In this document: piece by piece, positions 17,008-25,846 of the stretch
Numbering within the stretch: position 1 is the first letter of the stretch
How the letters are laid out: every line of letters starts with the position of its first letter
Origin: Metabacillus idriensis
Lineage (GTDB): Bacteria > Bacillota > Bacilli > Bacillales > Bacillaceae
DNA length: 58,433 bases
Reading direction: 5' to 3'
Assembly: GCF_009674765.1 (NCBI RefSeq)
Contig: NZ_WKKF01000018.1
Coordinates: 1 to 58,433, forward strand
Notes under the pieces: generated by a model
What the model was told of the DNA's origin: nothing
What the model saw: the letters and a program-made list of their open reading frames with translations, nothing else
Database searches by the model: none
Translations under genes and position numbers: made by a program

Positions 17008-17670
17008 ATGGGGAGATTATTGAAGCAAGATTCTCTTGCGGATCAGATATACCATTTGATAAAAGATTCAATAATAAAGGGTGAATTAAAACCTGGTGAC
17101 CGTATCACGGAATTAGATATTTCTACTAAACATGGTGTAAGCCAAGCACCTGTTCGAGAAGCCTTTTTGAGGCTTAATGAAGATGGTATGGTAGTAAGTA
17201 TGCGGCATAAAGGAACATTTGTCTCAAATCTCTCTCTCAAGGATATTAAAGAAATATATGATTTCCGGGAAAAGATGGAACCGTTAGCTATTCAGCTAGC
17301 AATCGAAAATGCAAAAGAACAAGACAAAATAAATCTTCTTTCACTTTTTGAAAAAATGGTGGAAGCAGGGGAAAAGCAAGATGTTGATTTAATTAGAAGT
17401 GCAGACGTGATGTTCCATACTTATATATATAAACTGGCGAATCATTCTTTTATGTATAGAATATGGGAATTATTAAGTGCTAGATCAAATCGTGTTTGGT
17501 ACCTTACAAGCCAAGTATACTTTGATGATTTTAATGAACTGACACAAATTCACAAACCTATAGTGGATGCATTCATCCAAAAAGATACTGAAAGATGTAT
17601 AGATGCCTTTACAGTTCACTTGGAGTTTGTTAAAAACAAAATTCTCTCAAATAGAGAGCTGGAAAAATGA
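17008..17670 (+). CDS. GntR family (FCD) transcriptional regulator 2
   Basis: A 220-residue paralogue of the regulator at 974. Both share SLADQ, IIKGELKPGDR, VSQAPVREA, RHKG(S/T)FVSN, MEPLAIQ and WYLTSQ(I/V)YFD, so they probably recognise the same operator. The winged helix is N-terminal and the FCD domain C-terminal, with His residues in FHTYIY, QIHKP and VHLEF. The start ATG at 17008 follows GAGGTG. It closes the catabolic island. Two repressors with one operator could respond to different inducers (inference). Confidence 0.93.
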   Translation: MGRLLKQDSLADQIYHLIKDSIIKGELKPGDRITELDISTKHGVSQAPVREAFLRLNEDGMVVSMRHKGTFVSNLSLKDIKEIYDFREKMEPLAIQLAIENAKEQDKINLLSLFEKMVEAGEKQDVDLIRSADVMFHTYIYKLANHSFMYRIWELLSARSNRVWYLTSQVYFDDFNELTQIHKPIVDAFIQKDTERCIDAFTVHLEFVKNKILSNRELEK

Positions 17671-17820
17671 TGGTGGGGCAATTTTTTTATCATCTGTGTC
17701 CAAAAGGTGTTCCATGTCAGATAGACACAAATTTGAATTTAATTTAGACGGTAACGTGGATTAAGACTAATTTCGCCTATTACAGGTTGAGTTATTAGAT
17801 AGAAATCTGTAAATATTAAA

Positions 17821-17860
17821 AAAATATCTTTATTTGAAGATACTTTTTAATAAGGTTTTT
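17821..17860 (+). terminator. Possible terminator after gntR2
   Basis: The stem aatatctt/aagatact (one mismatch, 6-nt loop) is followed after a short gap by a run of seven T. It lies about 150 bp after gntR2 and is weaker than the other terminators here. Confidence 0.4.
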
Positions 17861-17978
17861 TTCTAGTAATAATTGATTAACAATCGGCGTAGTTGTTGAA
17901 ATTAACGGTTTAAATCCTTAACGTTAATTCTTATTCTTCTCCTATGAATTATATATATCATAATTATTGTTATAACAT

Positions 17979-18239
17979 ATGCTAATATATATATTAATAT
18001 ATGTTGATGTGTCAAATCCAGAAAACTCGGTCCTATTCGTTCAAAAAGGGAAAACAACTACTGAATTCCCTGTAAATAAAAACATCGTAACTATTAATGG
18101 TAAAGAAATAGAGCTTGATAGCGTGACTGTACAAACAAATGGAAATTTTTACGTTTCAAAAGAAGCTGTACAACTAGTGAAAAAAATAAATAAGAAAAGA
18201 ACGGTACGAGTTGTTTTTTCTATATCTTTACAGATGTGA
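17979..18239 (+). pseudogene. Stalk (copper amine oxidase-N-like) domain fragment, copy 1
   Basis: An 86-codon frame whose middle reads VSNPENSVLFVQKGKTT...NKNIVTINGKEIEL, typical of the surface stalk domain with alternating beta strands. The first ten codons (MLIYILIYVD) are AT-rich noise with no ribosome site, and there is no signal peptide. A second copy lies at 25500-25737, and both run into the same kind of terminator. I read it as the 3' remnant of a secreted-protein gene. Confidence 0.65.
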
Positions 18240-18280
18240 AATAAAATGGGTCTGATATACGATAAGAATAGCTAAATCAA

Positions 18281-18320
18281 AGAAACAGTCCGATAAGTAT
18301 AAATTGGACTGTTTCTTCTT
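18281..18320 (+). terminator. Terminator after stalk fragment, copy 1
   Basis: The arms agaaacagtcc (18281-18291) and ggactgtttct (18306-18316) are perfect complements followed by a T-rich end. The same arms recur in the terminator at 25804. Confidence 0.75.
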
Positions 18321-18443
18321 GTTCAGGATTATGTCATACACCATAAACTGTAGGTATATTTGATTGGAATCTGCTTAGCGTAAGATTTCTCCATTGGCTA
18401 CCGATGTCCTTATTTTATAAAATACAAAATATTTTGATTATTC

Positions 18444-18493
18444 TTTACATTTTAAGAAAAACTGAATACAATATAATTGTATACAATTATATT
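18444..18493 (+). promoter_or_regulatory. gntR3 promoter with 24-bp perfect palindromic operator
   Basis: TTTACA (18444-18449) and TACAAT (18467-18472) are spaced by 17 nt, a near-ideal sigma-A promoter. A perfect 24-bp palindrome at 18470-18493 (core ATTGTATACAAT) overlaps the -10 and the likely start point. It is a different operator from the ATTATCGATAAT sites and probably binds the GntR protein encoded next. Confidence 0.8.
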
Positions 18494-18522
18494 TGGATAC
18501 ATTCTACAGGAGGTGAGAATTT

Positions 18523-19212
18523 TTGAGAACACAGCGAGATATCCCGTTAATGAGAGTTTCGGCTAAAGACTTCGCCTATACAGAAGTTAAGCAAAGAATC
18601 ATAAATTGTAATTTCAAACCAGGTCAACAAATTGTTGAAGAAGAATTATCAAATGAATTGGAGATTAGTCGAACTCCTCTTAGGGAAGCTCTTCAAAGGT
18701 TAGAACTAGAGGAATTAGTCGTTCGTCAACCAAATGGGCGTTTAAAAGTCGCACCAGTATCGGTGAAAGAAGTTAAAGAGCTTTTTTTAGTGCGCAGCAT
18801 GTTAGAAGGAATTGTCGTGTCAGAAGCTGCTGACAACATTACGGATCAGGATATCAAAAATTTATCTTATTTAGTTCGAATGGTTAAAGAAACTTCAGTG
18901 GAAGGGAACCATGAAGATGTCAGTAATTTTGGTACACAATTTCATACTTACCTCTACAATTTAAGTCAGAACAAAACGGTAGTAAAAATACTATTTCAAC
19001 TAAACGACCATATCACGCGATACAGACGGTTAGCTCATTTTATAGACACAAAAAAAACATCGGATGAACATGAGGTCATACTTGATTTCATCATTAAAAA
19101 AGATAAAAAGAATGCAGAATTAACTATGAAAAATCATGTATTAGATTCAATGAATCAAGCTGTCCAAGCAGTAATTCAATATGAAGAAACTTTGCAAATC
19201 GAATCCAATTAA
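18523..19212 (+). CDS. GntR family (FCD) transcriptional regulator 3
   Basis: A 229-residue regulator starting at TTG, 6 nt after AGGAGGTGAG. The N-terminal winged helix (ISRTPLREALQRLE) and C-terminal FCD domain with FHTYLYNL, DEHEVI and KNHVLDS are clear. It is not close to regulators 1 and 2. It sits 69 bp before an opine-dehydrogenase-like gene and the ECF transporter, which it probably controls along with itself. Confidence 0.92.
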   Translation: MRTQRDIPLMRVSAKDFAYTEVKQRIINCNFKPGQQIVEEELSNELEISRTPLREALQRLELEELVVRQPNGRLKVAPVSVKEVKELFLVRSMLEGIVVSEAADNITDQDIKNLSYLVRMVKETSVEGNHEDVSNFGTQFHTYLYNLSQNKTVVKILFQLNDHITRYRRLAHFIDTKKTSDEHEVILDFIIKKDKKNAELTMKNHVLDSMNQAVQAVIQYEETLQIESN

Positions 19213-19281
19213 TAGTTAAAAAGAAATTAAGCAGTCATTTTTTAAAGACTATTTCTATTACAAGTGAATAAGGGGGATAAT

Positions 19282-20334
19282 ATGACATTTGCGGTGATTG
19301 GAGCAGGTAATACAGGCCAAGCGATTGCAAGCTACCTCTCTTTAAAAGGGGAGAGGGTAAAATTATACAGTCGAGATCCATTAAAGGCAAAGAGAATTTC
19401 GCAGCAAGGACTAGAGCTGAAAGGGATGTATTCTGCGAAGCTTAGTATAGAAGCGTCTTCTCTTATGGAAGAGGTCATCGAAGATGCAGAATATATCATT
19501 GTCACTACTACATCTTTAGGACATAAACAAGTCTTTAATAAACTGAAACCTCTATTAAAAGATAACCAAACCATTGCTATTTTTCCAGGTTATTGGGGGG
19601 CAATAGAATGTAAAGAGATTATTGGAGGTATTATAGAAGAGAAAAATATTACTGTTGCAGAAACTAGTGCGATGCCTTTTGTTAGTAAAGCAGATAATGC
19701 AGGATCCGTCTTCATCAATAAAATTAAGAAAAATGTTCTCATCAGTTCCATTCCTACATCAAAGAATTCTTCCATCTCAAACAAGTTTTTAGAAACCTTC
19801 CCACAATTAATAACAGCTAAGAATATATTTGAGACATCTTTAAACAATTCAAACGTTGTTGTCCACACTCCAATTACACTTTTCAATGCAAGCAGAATCG
19901 ATTCATCCGAGGAATTCCAATTTTATGGTCAGGGTGTTTCACCACTAACCGTTGCATTTATTGAAAAACTTGATCAAGAAAGAGTAACGTTAGCAAATTT
20001 GTTACAAGTGGAAACTAAAGACATCCTCAGTATCTTGAACGAATTTTATGGAACCAATTATTCAAGCCTTTATGAGGCTCTGCCGGGATTATTCCCAGTT
20101 GGAACTGCACCTACCACTCTAAATCATCGGTACATCACAGAGGATATCCCATTTGGACTTGTTCCTATATCGGAATTAGGAAAGAAAGTGGGGATAGACA
20201 CCCCTTATACAGATTCAATCATAAACACAGCTTCTTTATTTATGAATACGGATTATAGAGAAGAAGGTGTTAATTTTAAAGATTGGAGGAAAGAGCAAAT
20301 CTTAGGTGTAGGAGGGCTAACGCAACAGATCTAG
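19282..20334 (+). CDS. NAD/NADP octopine/nopaline dehydrogenase family protein
   Basis: A 350-residue two-domain dehydrogenase. The N-terminal Rossmann fold starts FAVIGAGNTGQAIASYL; the C-terminal helical domain has the opine-dehydrogenase core around VVVHTPITLFNASRI, with the catalytic-type His early in that segment, and GTAPTTLNHRYITEDIPFGLVPISELG. Relatives reductively join an amino acid and a 2-oxo acid, or run in reverse to break opines. The start is the ATG at 19282, just after AGGGGG. Its place before an ECF importer suggests it catabolises the imported compound (inference). Confidence 0.87.
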   Translation: MTFAVIGAGNTGQAIASYLSLKGERVKLYSRDPLKAKRISQQGLELKGMYSAKLSIEASSLMEEVIEDAEYIIVTTTSLGHKQVFNKLKPLLKDNQTIAIFPGYWGAIECKEIIGGIIEEKNITVAETSAMPFVSKADNAGSVFINKIKKNVLISSIPTSKNSSISNKFLETFPQLITAKNIFETSLNNSNVVVHTPITLFNASRIDSSEEFQFYGQGVSPLTVAFIEKLDQERVTLANLLQVETKDILSILNEFYGTNYSSLYEALPGLFPVGTAPTTLNHRYITEDIPFGLVPISELGKKVGIDTPYTDSIINTASLFMNTDYREEGVNFKDWRKEQILGVGGLTQQI

Positions 20335-20369
20335 GAATATCAAATTAATATTAAGTGGGGGGCAAAATA

Positions 20370-20948
20370 ATGACTGAATTAGTTACTGGAAATAAAATTG
20401 CTGTACTTAAGAAGAAGGTAACTGCGGTTGATTTAATTACAATTGTCGTATTTGCTGTCTTATATCGAGTACTATGGTATTTCTTTAAATTTGCAGGAGT
20501 TGTCTTTCCATTTAATCATACGTTTGTTTATCTGTTTTGTTCTTTCTGTCTAGTTCTTTGTTGGGTGATTGTAAGGAGGCCATATGCTTCTGTCTACTTT
20601 ACTGCTGCCTGGTGCGCTATCAACTTTTTTATCCAAGGAGAAATACCCGTATACTGGGTTTTGGTTGTAATCGCTCCATTATTGCCTGAAATCTATTTAA
20701 ATATGAGAAGTAAAGCATTTGCAAATGCTGACGAGGTTTATTCCAGTACAAAAGATTTAATCGTTGCGGCTGTTCTTTATAACATGGTATACGAGGCTTT
20801 TGTTTGGTGGAGTATTATCAGTGTTTATCAGATTCCTGTTCCGTTTAATATGATTGCAATCGTGTTCGCTATTTCTATTGTAGGTATGATAATTGGTGCT
20901 GCTATTGCCAGGAAACTTGGGCTCAAACTGAAGGGTCTTTTAGGCTGA
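20370..20948 (+). CDS. ECF transporter substrate-binding (S) component, unknown substrate
   Basis: A 192-residue protein with about five to six hydrophobic helices, the usual size for an ECF S component. I cannot place it in a known vitamin-specific family. The assignment rests on size, hydrophobicity and the T and double-ATPase genes directly downstream. The layout resembles ykoEDC-type clusters. The start is the ATG at 20370 after GGGGGG. Confidence 0.75.
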   Translation: MTELVTGNKIAVLKKKVTAVDLITIVVFAVLYRVLWYFFKFAGVVFPFNHTFVYLFCSFCLVLCWVIVRRPYASVYFTAAWCAINFFIQGEIPVYWVLVVIAPLLPEIYLNMRSKAFANADEVYSSTKDLIVAAVLYNMVYEAFVWWSIISVYQIPVPFNMIAIVFAISIVGMIIGAAIARKLGLKLKGLLG

Positions 20949-20979
20949 TATTCTAGTAATTCATATGGAGGTGTAAACA

Positions 20980-21789
20980 GTGGCTGCAATTGATTTTGTT
21001 TCCAACTTGGATGAAAACACTTGGGTCCATAAATTAGACCCAAGAGCTAAATTACTTTTAATATTGAGTTTCGTTATTATCCCACTCTTATTCTTGAATC
21101 CTGTATATTTAACTACCATTCTATTGTTGGGTCTGCCATTATGGTTTGCAGCGAGGATCAAGATTAAGCCAATCCTTCCATTGCTCGTAACGATCGTTAT
21201 ACTTGCTATGTCTGCAATTGTTTTTGCAACTTTTTATAACTACAACCAGCCAAATGCTAACATCCTTTTTTCAATTGGCTCACTTCAAGCAACTGATATC
21301 GGCCTATATTCAGGTCTAATCCTTGGTTATAGGATTGCTATTCCTTGTTTTATGACGATCATATTAATTTCTACAACAGATCCTGCTCTACTTGCAAAAG
21401 GGTTAATGAAAATGAAGGTGCCTATCAGTGTTGCATTTATGTTTTTAGGAACATTGCGGTTTTTCCCACTAGTGTTCGAAGAATTAACCAATATTTCTAA
21501 TGCCCAAACAATTAGAGGCGTAAATAAGAAGGGGATAAGAGGAAGTTGGAACAGTTTCAAATTGGCTGTCTTTCCACTTTTAATTAACTCTTTGAGAAGA
21601 AGCAGAACAATGGGTCTAGCCGTTGAAAGCAAAGGGTTCAGTAAAATGGCATGGAAAGAATACTATCAGGATATGAAATTCACAAATATCGATACGATTA
21701 TTACTATATTAACGATTATTTTCTTAATAGCTGCTTTATATGTAAGATTCGTTTTGGGGTTAGGTGCAGATAATTCAGTCGTCTTATAG
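20980..21789 (+). CDS. ecfT: ECF transporter transmembrane (T) component
   Basis: A 269-residue EcfT. It opens with KLDPRAKLLLILSFVIIPLL, a hallmark of the family, and carries the coupling helices that dock on the ATPases (AQTIRGV and SLRRSRTMGLAVESKGF, the Ala-Arg-Gly type motifs). The GTG start at 20980 follows GGAGGTG. It bridges the S component and the ATPase. Confidence 0.92.
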   Translation: MAAIDFVSNLDENTWVHKLDPRAKLLLILSFVIIPLLFLNPVYLTTILLLGLPLWFAARIKIKPILPLLVTIVILAMSAIVFATFYNYNQPNANILFSIGSLQATDIGLYSGLILGYRIAIPCFMTIILISTTDPALLAKGLMKMKVPISVAFMFLGTLRFFPLVFEELTNISNAQTIRGVNKKGIRGSWNSFKLAVFPLLINSLRRSRTMGLAVESKGFSKMAWKEYYQDMKFTNIDTIITILTIIFLIAALYVRFVLGLGADNSVVL

Positions 21790-21829
21790 TAAAGTGTCCA
21801 TCAAAACCCTTTACAAAAGGAGTGAGAGT

Positions 21830-23572
21830 ATGAGCAGTAATATAATAGAAGTGAAGAGCCTAAGTTATTCATACCCAGGGGTAGAAACTAACACATTAAC
21901 TAACATAGACTTAGAAATCCAAAAAGGCGAGTTTGTCCTCATAACTGGTACAAGCGGAAGTGGCAAGACAACTTTGGCAAAATGCTTAAACGGGATCATT
22001 CCTCATCTCGCAGAGGGTAAATTAGAAGGAGATGTAATCATCAACGGAAAGAATACCCAAAGCGTGCCTATGCATTCTCTTGCCTCAGAAATAGGCATGG
22101 TTTTTCAAAACCCTGAAGACCAAATTTTCTCAATAAGAGTGGAAGATGAAATTGCTTTCGGGGTAGAATGCCAAGGATACACTCAAGAAGTAATTAAAGA
22201 AAGGGTACACTATGGGCTTCAAAAGCTCAGATTAGAAGATATTAAGAAGCAAATAACGTTCTCTTTATCAGGTGGGCAAAAACAAAAGGTGTCAATTGCT
22301 AGTAACTTAGCGATGCTACCATCTATCTTAATTCTTGATGATCCTACAACGGACCTGGATCCAGTCAGCAAACAAGAAGTCATGGATATATTGGCAGAAT
22401 TAAAGGAAGAAATCGATACGACATTTCTAATTATCGAACATGATTTAAACGATCTTATTGAGTTTGTTGACAGAGTTATCATTATGAATGAAGGAGAAAT
22501 ACTTTATAACGGTCATCCGAGCGAAATTTTATATAATCATTTTAATGAATTGGACGAATTAGGAATACGTATACCAGACCATATACGACTAGGTAAGTTT
22601 CTGTTTCAAAAAGGATTTAAATACGATTCCTTTCCAATTTCAAAAAAAGCAGTTTCTGAATGGGTTAAAAATTTACTTGTTTCTAAGAAATTGACTCTGC
22701 CAATACATGAAAATAACTTAAAAAGCAGTACCCAAGAAATCGTTGCTAAAGTTGAAGACTTGAACTTCCGATATCAGAAAGATAAACAAATCCTATTTGA
22801 TATTAATGTAGAAGTTAATAAAGGGGAACTTTTGGCGATTGTCGGTCATAATGGATGTGGCAAATCTACATTAATGAAGAATTTAATTGGATTATTAAAG
22901 CCGTCTGAAGGAAAAGTCGAAATCAATAACAAGAATACTAAAAACTATAAAGTCCAAGATATCATTTTAGATATTGGATATGTGTTTCAAAATCCTGATA
23001 ATCAGCTGTTTTGTAACACTGTTGAGGAGGAAGTCCAATTCGGATTGAAAAATAGGGGCTATAGTGAAGATGTCATCAGTGAGCAGGTGGAACTGGCTAT
23101 CAATACGGTAGGGCTGCAAAAGAAAAGAAAAGAACATCCTTTTTCTTTAAGCAGAGGGGAAAGACAAAGGTTAGCTGTAGCAACGATGTTAGTTTCTGAT
23201 CCTAAGATCATTTTGTTAGATGAACCCACTACAGGCCAAGATGATCAAAGCTTAAAAGCTCTCTTAACCTTAATGGAAAAGCTGGTAAAGGAAAAAGGAG
23301 CAACAGTGGTCATGATTACTCATGATATGGAGGTAGTTGCTCAATACGCCAGCAGAGTATTAGTCATAGATGCAGGGAAAGTTGTACTTGATGGCTGTCC
23401 TAAAGAAGTATTCTTTCAAAACTATCAAAAGCTGCATTCACTAAAATTAAAACCGCCCATCATTTCTCAGTTTTCAGCAGAGTTATTAGAATATGGATTT
23501 CCTCAAGTATTGAATTGGCACATGTTTAATAAAGAAGTAGTAAATTATAACCAAGATATTAAGATTGTTTAA
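21830..23572 (+). CDS. ECF transporter ATPase, fused EcfA1-EcfA2
   Basis: A 580-residue protein with two complete ABC domains in one chain. Domain 1: GTSGSGKTT, LSGGQKQKVSIA, LILDDPTTDLD. Domain 2: GHNGCGKST, LSRGERQRLAVA, ILLDEPTTGQD. Most ECF systems use two separate ATPases. In domain 1 the catalytic Glu after Walker B is Asp (LDDP), so that ATP site may be weak. The start is the ATG at 21830 after AAAGGAGTGAG; the frame extends back into ecfT but without a ribosome site. Confidence 0.93.
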   Translation: MSSNIIEVKSLSYSYPGVETNTLTNIDLEIQKGEFVLITGTSGSGKTTLAKCLNGIIPHLAEGKLEGDVIINGKNTQSVPMHSLASEIGMVFQNPEDQIFSIRVEDEIAFGVECQGYTQEVIKERVHYGLQKLRLEDIKKQITFSLSGGQKQKVSIASNLAMLPSILILDDPTTDLDPVSKQEVMDILAELKEEIDTTFLIIEHDLNDLIEFVDRVIIMNEGEILYNGHPSEILYNHFNELDELGIRIPDHIRLGKFLFQKGFKYDSFPISKKAVSEWVKNLLVSKKLTLPIHENNLKSSTQEIVAKVEDLNFRYQKDKQILFDINVEVNKGELLAIVGHNGCGKSTLMKNLIGLLKPSEGKVEINNKNTKNYKVQDIILDIGYVFQNPDNQLFCNTVEEEVQFGLKNRGYSEDVISEQVELAINTVGLQKKRKEHPFSLSRGERQRLAVATMLVSDPKIILLDEPTTGQDDQSLKALLTLMEKLVKEKGATVVMITHDMEVVAQYASRVLVIDAGKVVLDGCPKEVFFQNYQKLHSLKLKPPIISQFSAELLEYGFPQVLNWHMFNKEVVNYNQDIKIV

Positions 23573-23588
23573 AGAATCAGCTTGTATC

Positions 23589-23613
23589 ACCGTTCAAAAT
23601 GAACGGTTTTTTT
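23589..23613 (+). terminator. Terminator of the gntR3-ECF operon
   Basis: The arms accgttca and tgaacggt with a 3-nt loop are followed by a T-run. This is a strong intrinsic terminator 16 bp after the ATPase stop. Confidence 0.88.
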
Positions 23614-23825
23614 CTTATCCAAAGGATGTAAATTGAACATAATGTATACTATGTAAAATACTATAATTTATATGTTAATGATGTTTTTATCATATATATC
23701 ATTGTATAAAATGACATACCTTTATTTCTTTTTATATCATTTAGTAAAGATAGAAGAAGAAACCAAAATTCAGAAATTTAAATGAGGTAATATATATATT
23801 CAATCGATAATTAGGGGAGATTGAG

Positions 23826-25211
23826 TTGAGCCAGCTAGCACACAAAGAAGAAACCAATGGACAAATTCTCAAAACTATTTTTCTTTTAGCCATACCAGCG
23901 GTCATTGAAAATTTTTTCCAGACTATCCTAGGTTTTGTTGACACACTCTTTGTATCTAAACTTGGATTAGTTGAAGTTTCAGCTGTAGGTGTGACAAACG
24001 CGATTTTAGCAGTCTATTTCGCAATCTTTATGTCAATAGGAGTAGCAGCTAATGTATTTGTAGCTAAACATCTTGGTGCTAACGAAAAAGAAAAAGCCAA
24101 TTTAGTCTGTCAGCAATCCATTCTGCTTGCGGCTGTCATTGGCATTATTTTTGGCTTTATCTCATTGTTTTTCGCAAAACCCTTATTGCAACTGATGGGA
24201 GTTGAAGATCAGGTTTTATCATCTGCTCTTACATATTTTAAAATCGTCTCCATTCCTTCCATCCTTATTTCTTTAATGTTTGTTTTGGGAAGCATCTTAA
24301 GAGGAACAGGGGATACAAAGTCACCAATGAAAGTCAGCATTATGATTAATCTGCTAAATATTGCTTTAAATTATGTTCTCATATTCGGATTCTTCTTTAT
24401 CCCTGCCATGGGCCTAGCTGGGGCTGCATATGGAACCGTTATTGCACGATTAATTGGAGTTATTGGCCTATTTGTTTTTCTATCTAAATCAAAAGACATC
24501 TCTTTTGACTTCTCTAAGTGGAAACTTGATAGGAATATGCAATGGAAGATAATTTCATTAGGCACTCCAGCTGCAGGAGAGAGACTGGTCATGCGTATTG
24601 GGCAGGTGCTATACTTCGGACTGATTGTTGCATTAGGAACAAAAACGTTCGCCGCACATCAAATTGCAGGGAATATTGAAGTTTTCTCCTACATGATTGG
24701 CTACGGCTTTGCAGCAGCAGCAACAACTCTTGTCGGTCAAAGGCTGGGAGCAAATGATGTAGCTGGAGCAAAGAAATACGCAAACTTCTCCATCCTTTTG
24801 GGAACTGGAATAATGGCTCTTTTTGGGGTTTTTCTCTTTCTATTGGGTGAGTGGACAGCATATTTTTTCACTAATGAAACCTCAGTTATCCATGAAATAA
24901 AAATTGCATTACAAATTGATGCATTTATCCAGCCTGTTTTAGCTGTAGTCCTTATACTTACTGGTGTGTACCAAGGAGCCGAAAACACGAAATTCCCTAT
25001 GTATTCAACTGCAATTGGGATATGGGTGATACGAACAATTGGGGTTTACCTATTGGGTATATATTTCGGATGGGGAATAGCTGGAATCTGGATTGCAATA
25101 GGGTTTGATAACCTGTTTAGAGCTGTTTGGTTGTGGATCAATTATCAAAATAATAATTGGTTAAAACATTCTGATATTGTACCTCAATTAGGTAAATCAA
25201 GAAGCTTCTAG
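23826..25211 (+). CDS. MATE family efflux transporter
   Basis: A 461-residue membrane protein with 12 hydrophobic segments in two halves. MATE signatures are LAIPAVIENFFQTILGFVDTLFVSKLG, MFVLGSILRGTGDTKSPM and GFAAAATTLVGQRLGAN. It exports cationic compounds or metabolites using Na+ or H+. The TTG start at 23826 lies 6 nt after AGGGGAG. A half operator-like TCGATAATTA precedes it, probably by chance. Its 3' end overlaps a converging HTH fragment by 15 bp. Confidence 0.9.
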   Translation: MSQLAHKEETNGQILKTIFLLAIPAVIENFFQTILGFVDTLFVSKLGLVEVSAVGVTNAILAVYFAIFMSIGVAANVFVAKHLGANEKEKANLVCQQSILLAAVIGIIFGFISLFFAKPLLQLMGVEDQVLSSALTYFKIVSIPSILISLMFVLGSILRGTGDTKSPMKVSIMINLLNIALNYVLIFGFFFIPAMGLAGAAYGTVIARLIGVIGLFVFLSKSKDISFDFSKWKLDRNMQWKIISLGTPAAGERLVMRIGQVLYFGLIVALGTKTFAAHQIAGNIEVFSYMIGYGFAAAATTLVGQRLGANDVAGAKKYANFSILLGTGIMALFGVFLFLLGEWTAYFFTNETSVIHEIKIALQIDAFIQPVLAVVLILTGVYQGAENTKFPMYSTAIGIWVIRTIGVYLLGIYFGWGIAGIWIAIGFDNLFRAVWLWINYQNNNWLKHSDIVPQLGKSRSF

Positions 25212-25451
25212 ATCCCTTCTTAATTTATTGATAAAATTTTGCCTTTTATTTTCTTTTCTGATATACCGAGAGAGGGTGGAGTGCGAGATACCTATATCCA
25301 GTGCAGTCTGACGAATACTTACATTCAGTGTATCTATCATTTCTTTCATTGCTTCTGGAGAAAGGGTAATTTCTTTCACCTTATCGATATTATCATCTAT
25401 TTTTACATTCATATAGCAGAATACATCTAGCACATGCTGTTGCATCGGCAC
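25197..25451 (-). pseudogene. Truncated copy of the Rep C-terminal HTH domain
   Basis: Residues 28-72 of this 84-codon frame (ITLSPEAMKEMIDTL, then SIRQTALDIGISHSTLSRYIRKENKRQ) closely match residues about 550-594 of the Rep protein at 33005 (ITLSPTAMQEMIQAL, SIRQSASEIGISHTTLSRYIRRENKRQ). Everything N-terminal to this HTH is missing and there is no clear ribosome site. It is probably the 3' remnant of a second rep gene, although a short stand-alone DNA-binding protein cannot be excluded. Confidence 0.75.
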
Positions 25452-25499
25452 TTGGCTTAGATTTGAAGAAATTGGATAATCAATTATTTATTATGCTGA

Positions 25500-25737
25500 G
25501 ACAGCATTTAAAGCAATGGGAGCAAACGTTAAGATTGTTGTGTCAAATCCAGAAAACCCGGTCCTATTCGTTCAAAAAGGGAAAACAACTGCTGAATTCC
25601 CTGTAAATAAAAACATCGTAACTATTAATGGTACAAAGAAATAGAGCTTGATAGTGTGACTGTTCAAACAAACGGAAATTTTTATGATTCAAAGATAGCT
25701 GTAGAACTAGTAAAAAAGAATAAATAGAGAAAAAACT
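25500..25737 (+). pseudogene. Stalk domain fragment, copy 2 (frameshifted)
   Basis: The frame AFKAMGANVKIVVSNPENP, VLFVQKGKTTAEFPVNKNIVTING repeats copy 1 with few changes from 25541 to about 25737. A two-base insertion near 25633 (tacaaag versus taaag in copy 1) breaks the frame and produces a stop. This copy retains slightly more upstream coding sequence than copy 1. Confidence 0.75.
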
Positions 25738-25803
25738 AGACGTTATTTTCTAACAAATTTTGAAGATTCGGTTTGTGATCAAAACTTAAATATAATCAAG
25801 CAG

Positions 25804-25846
25804 AGAAACAGTCCAATTTGATATTAATTGGACTGTTTCTTTTTAT
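25804..25846 (+). terminator. Terminator after stalk fragment, copy 2
   Basis: Perfect 15-bp arms (25804-25818 and 25826-25840), a 7-nt loop and TTTTT follow. The outer arm sequence is the same as in the terminator at 18281. Confidence 0.88.

Noticed and set aside
17979-18239. Intact small secreted protein
   Set aside because: No ribosome site or signal peptide, AT-rich noise at the start and a second decayed copy elsewhere indicate a fragment.
23803-23813. Half-site TCGATAATTA before the MATE gene as a regulon member
   Set aside because: Only half of the palindrome matches and AT-rich chance is likely.
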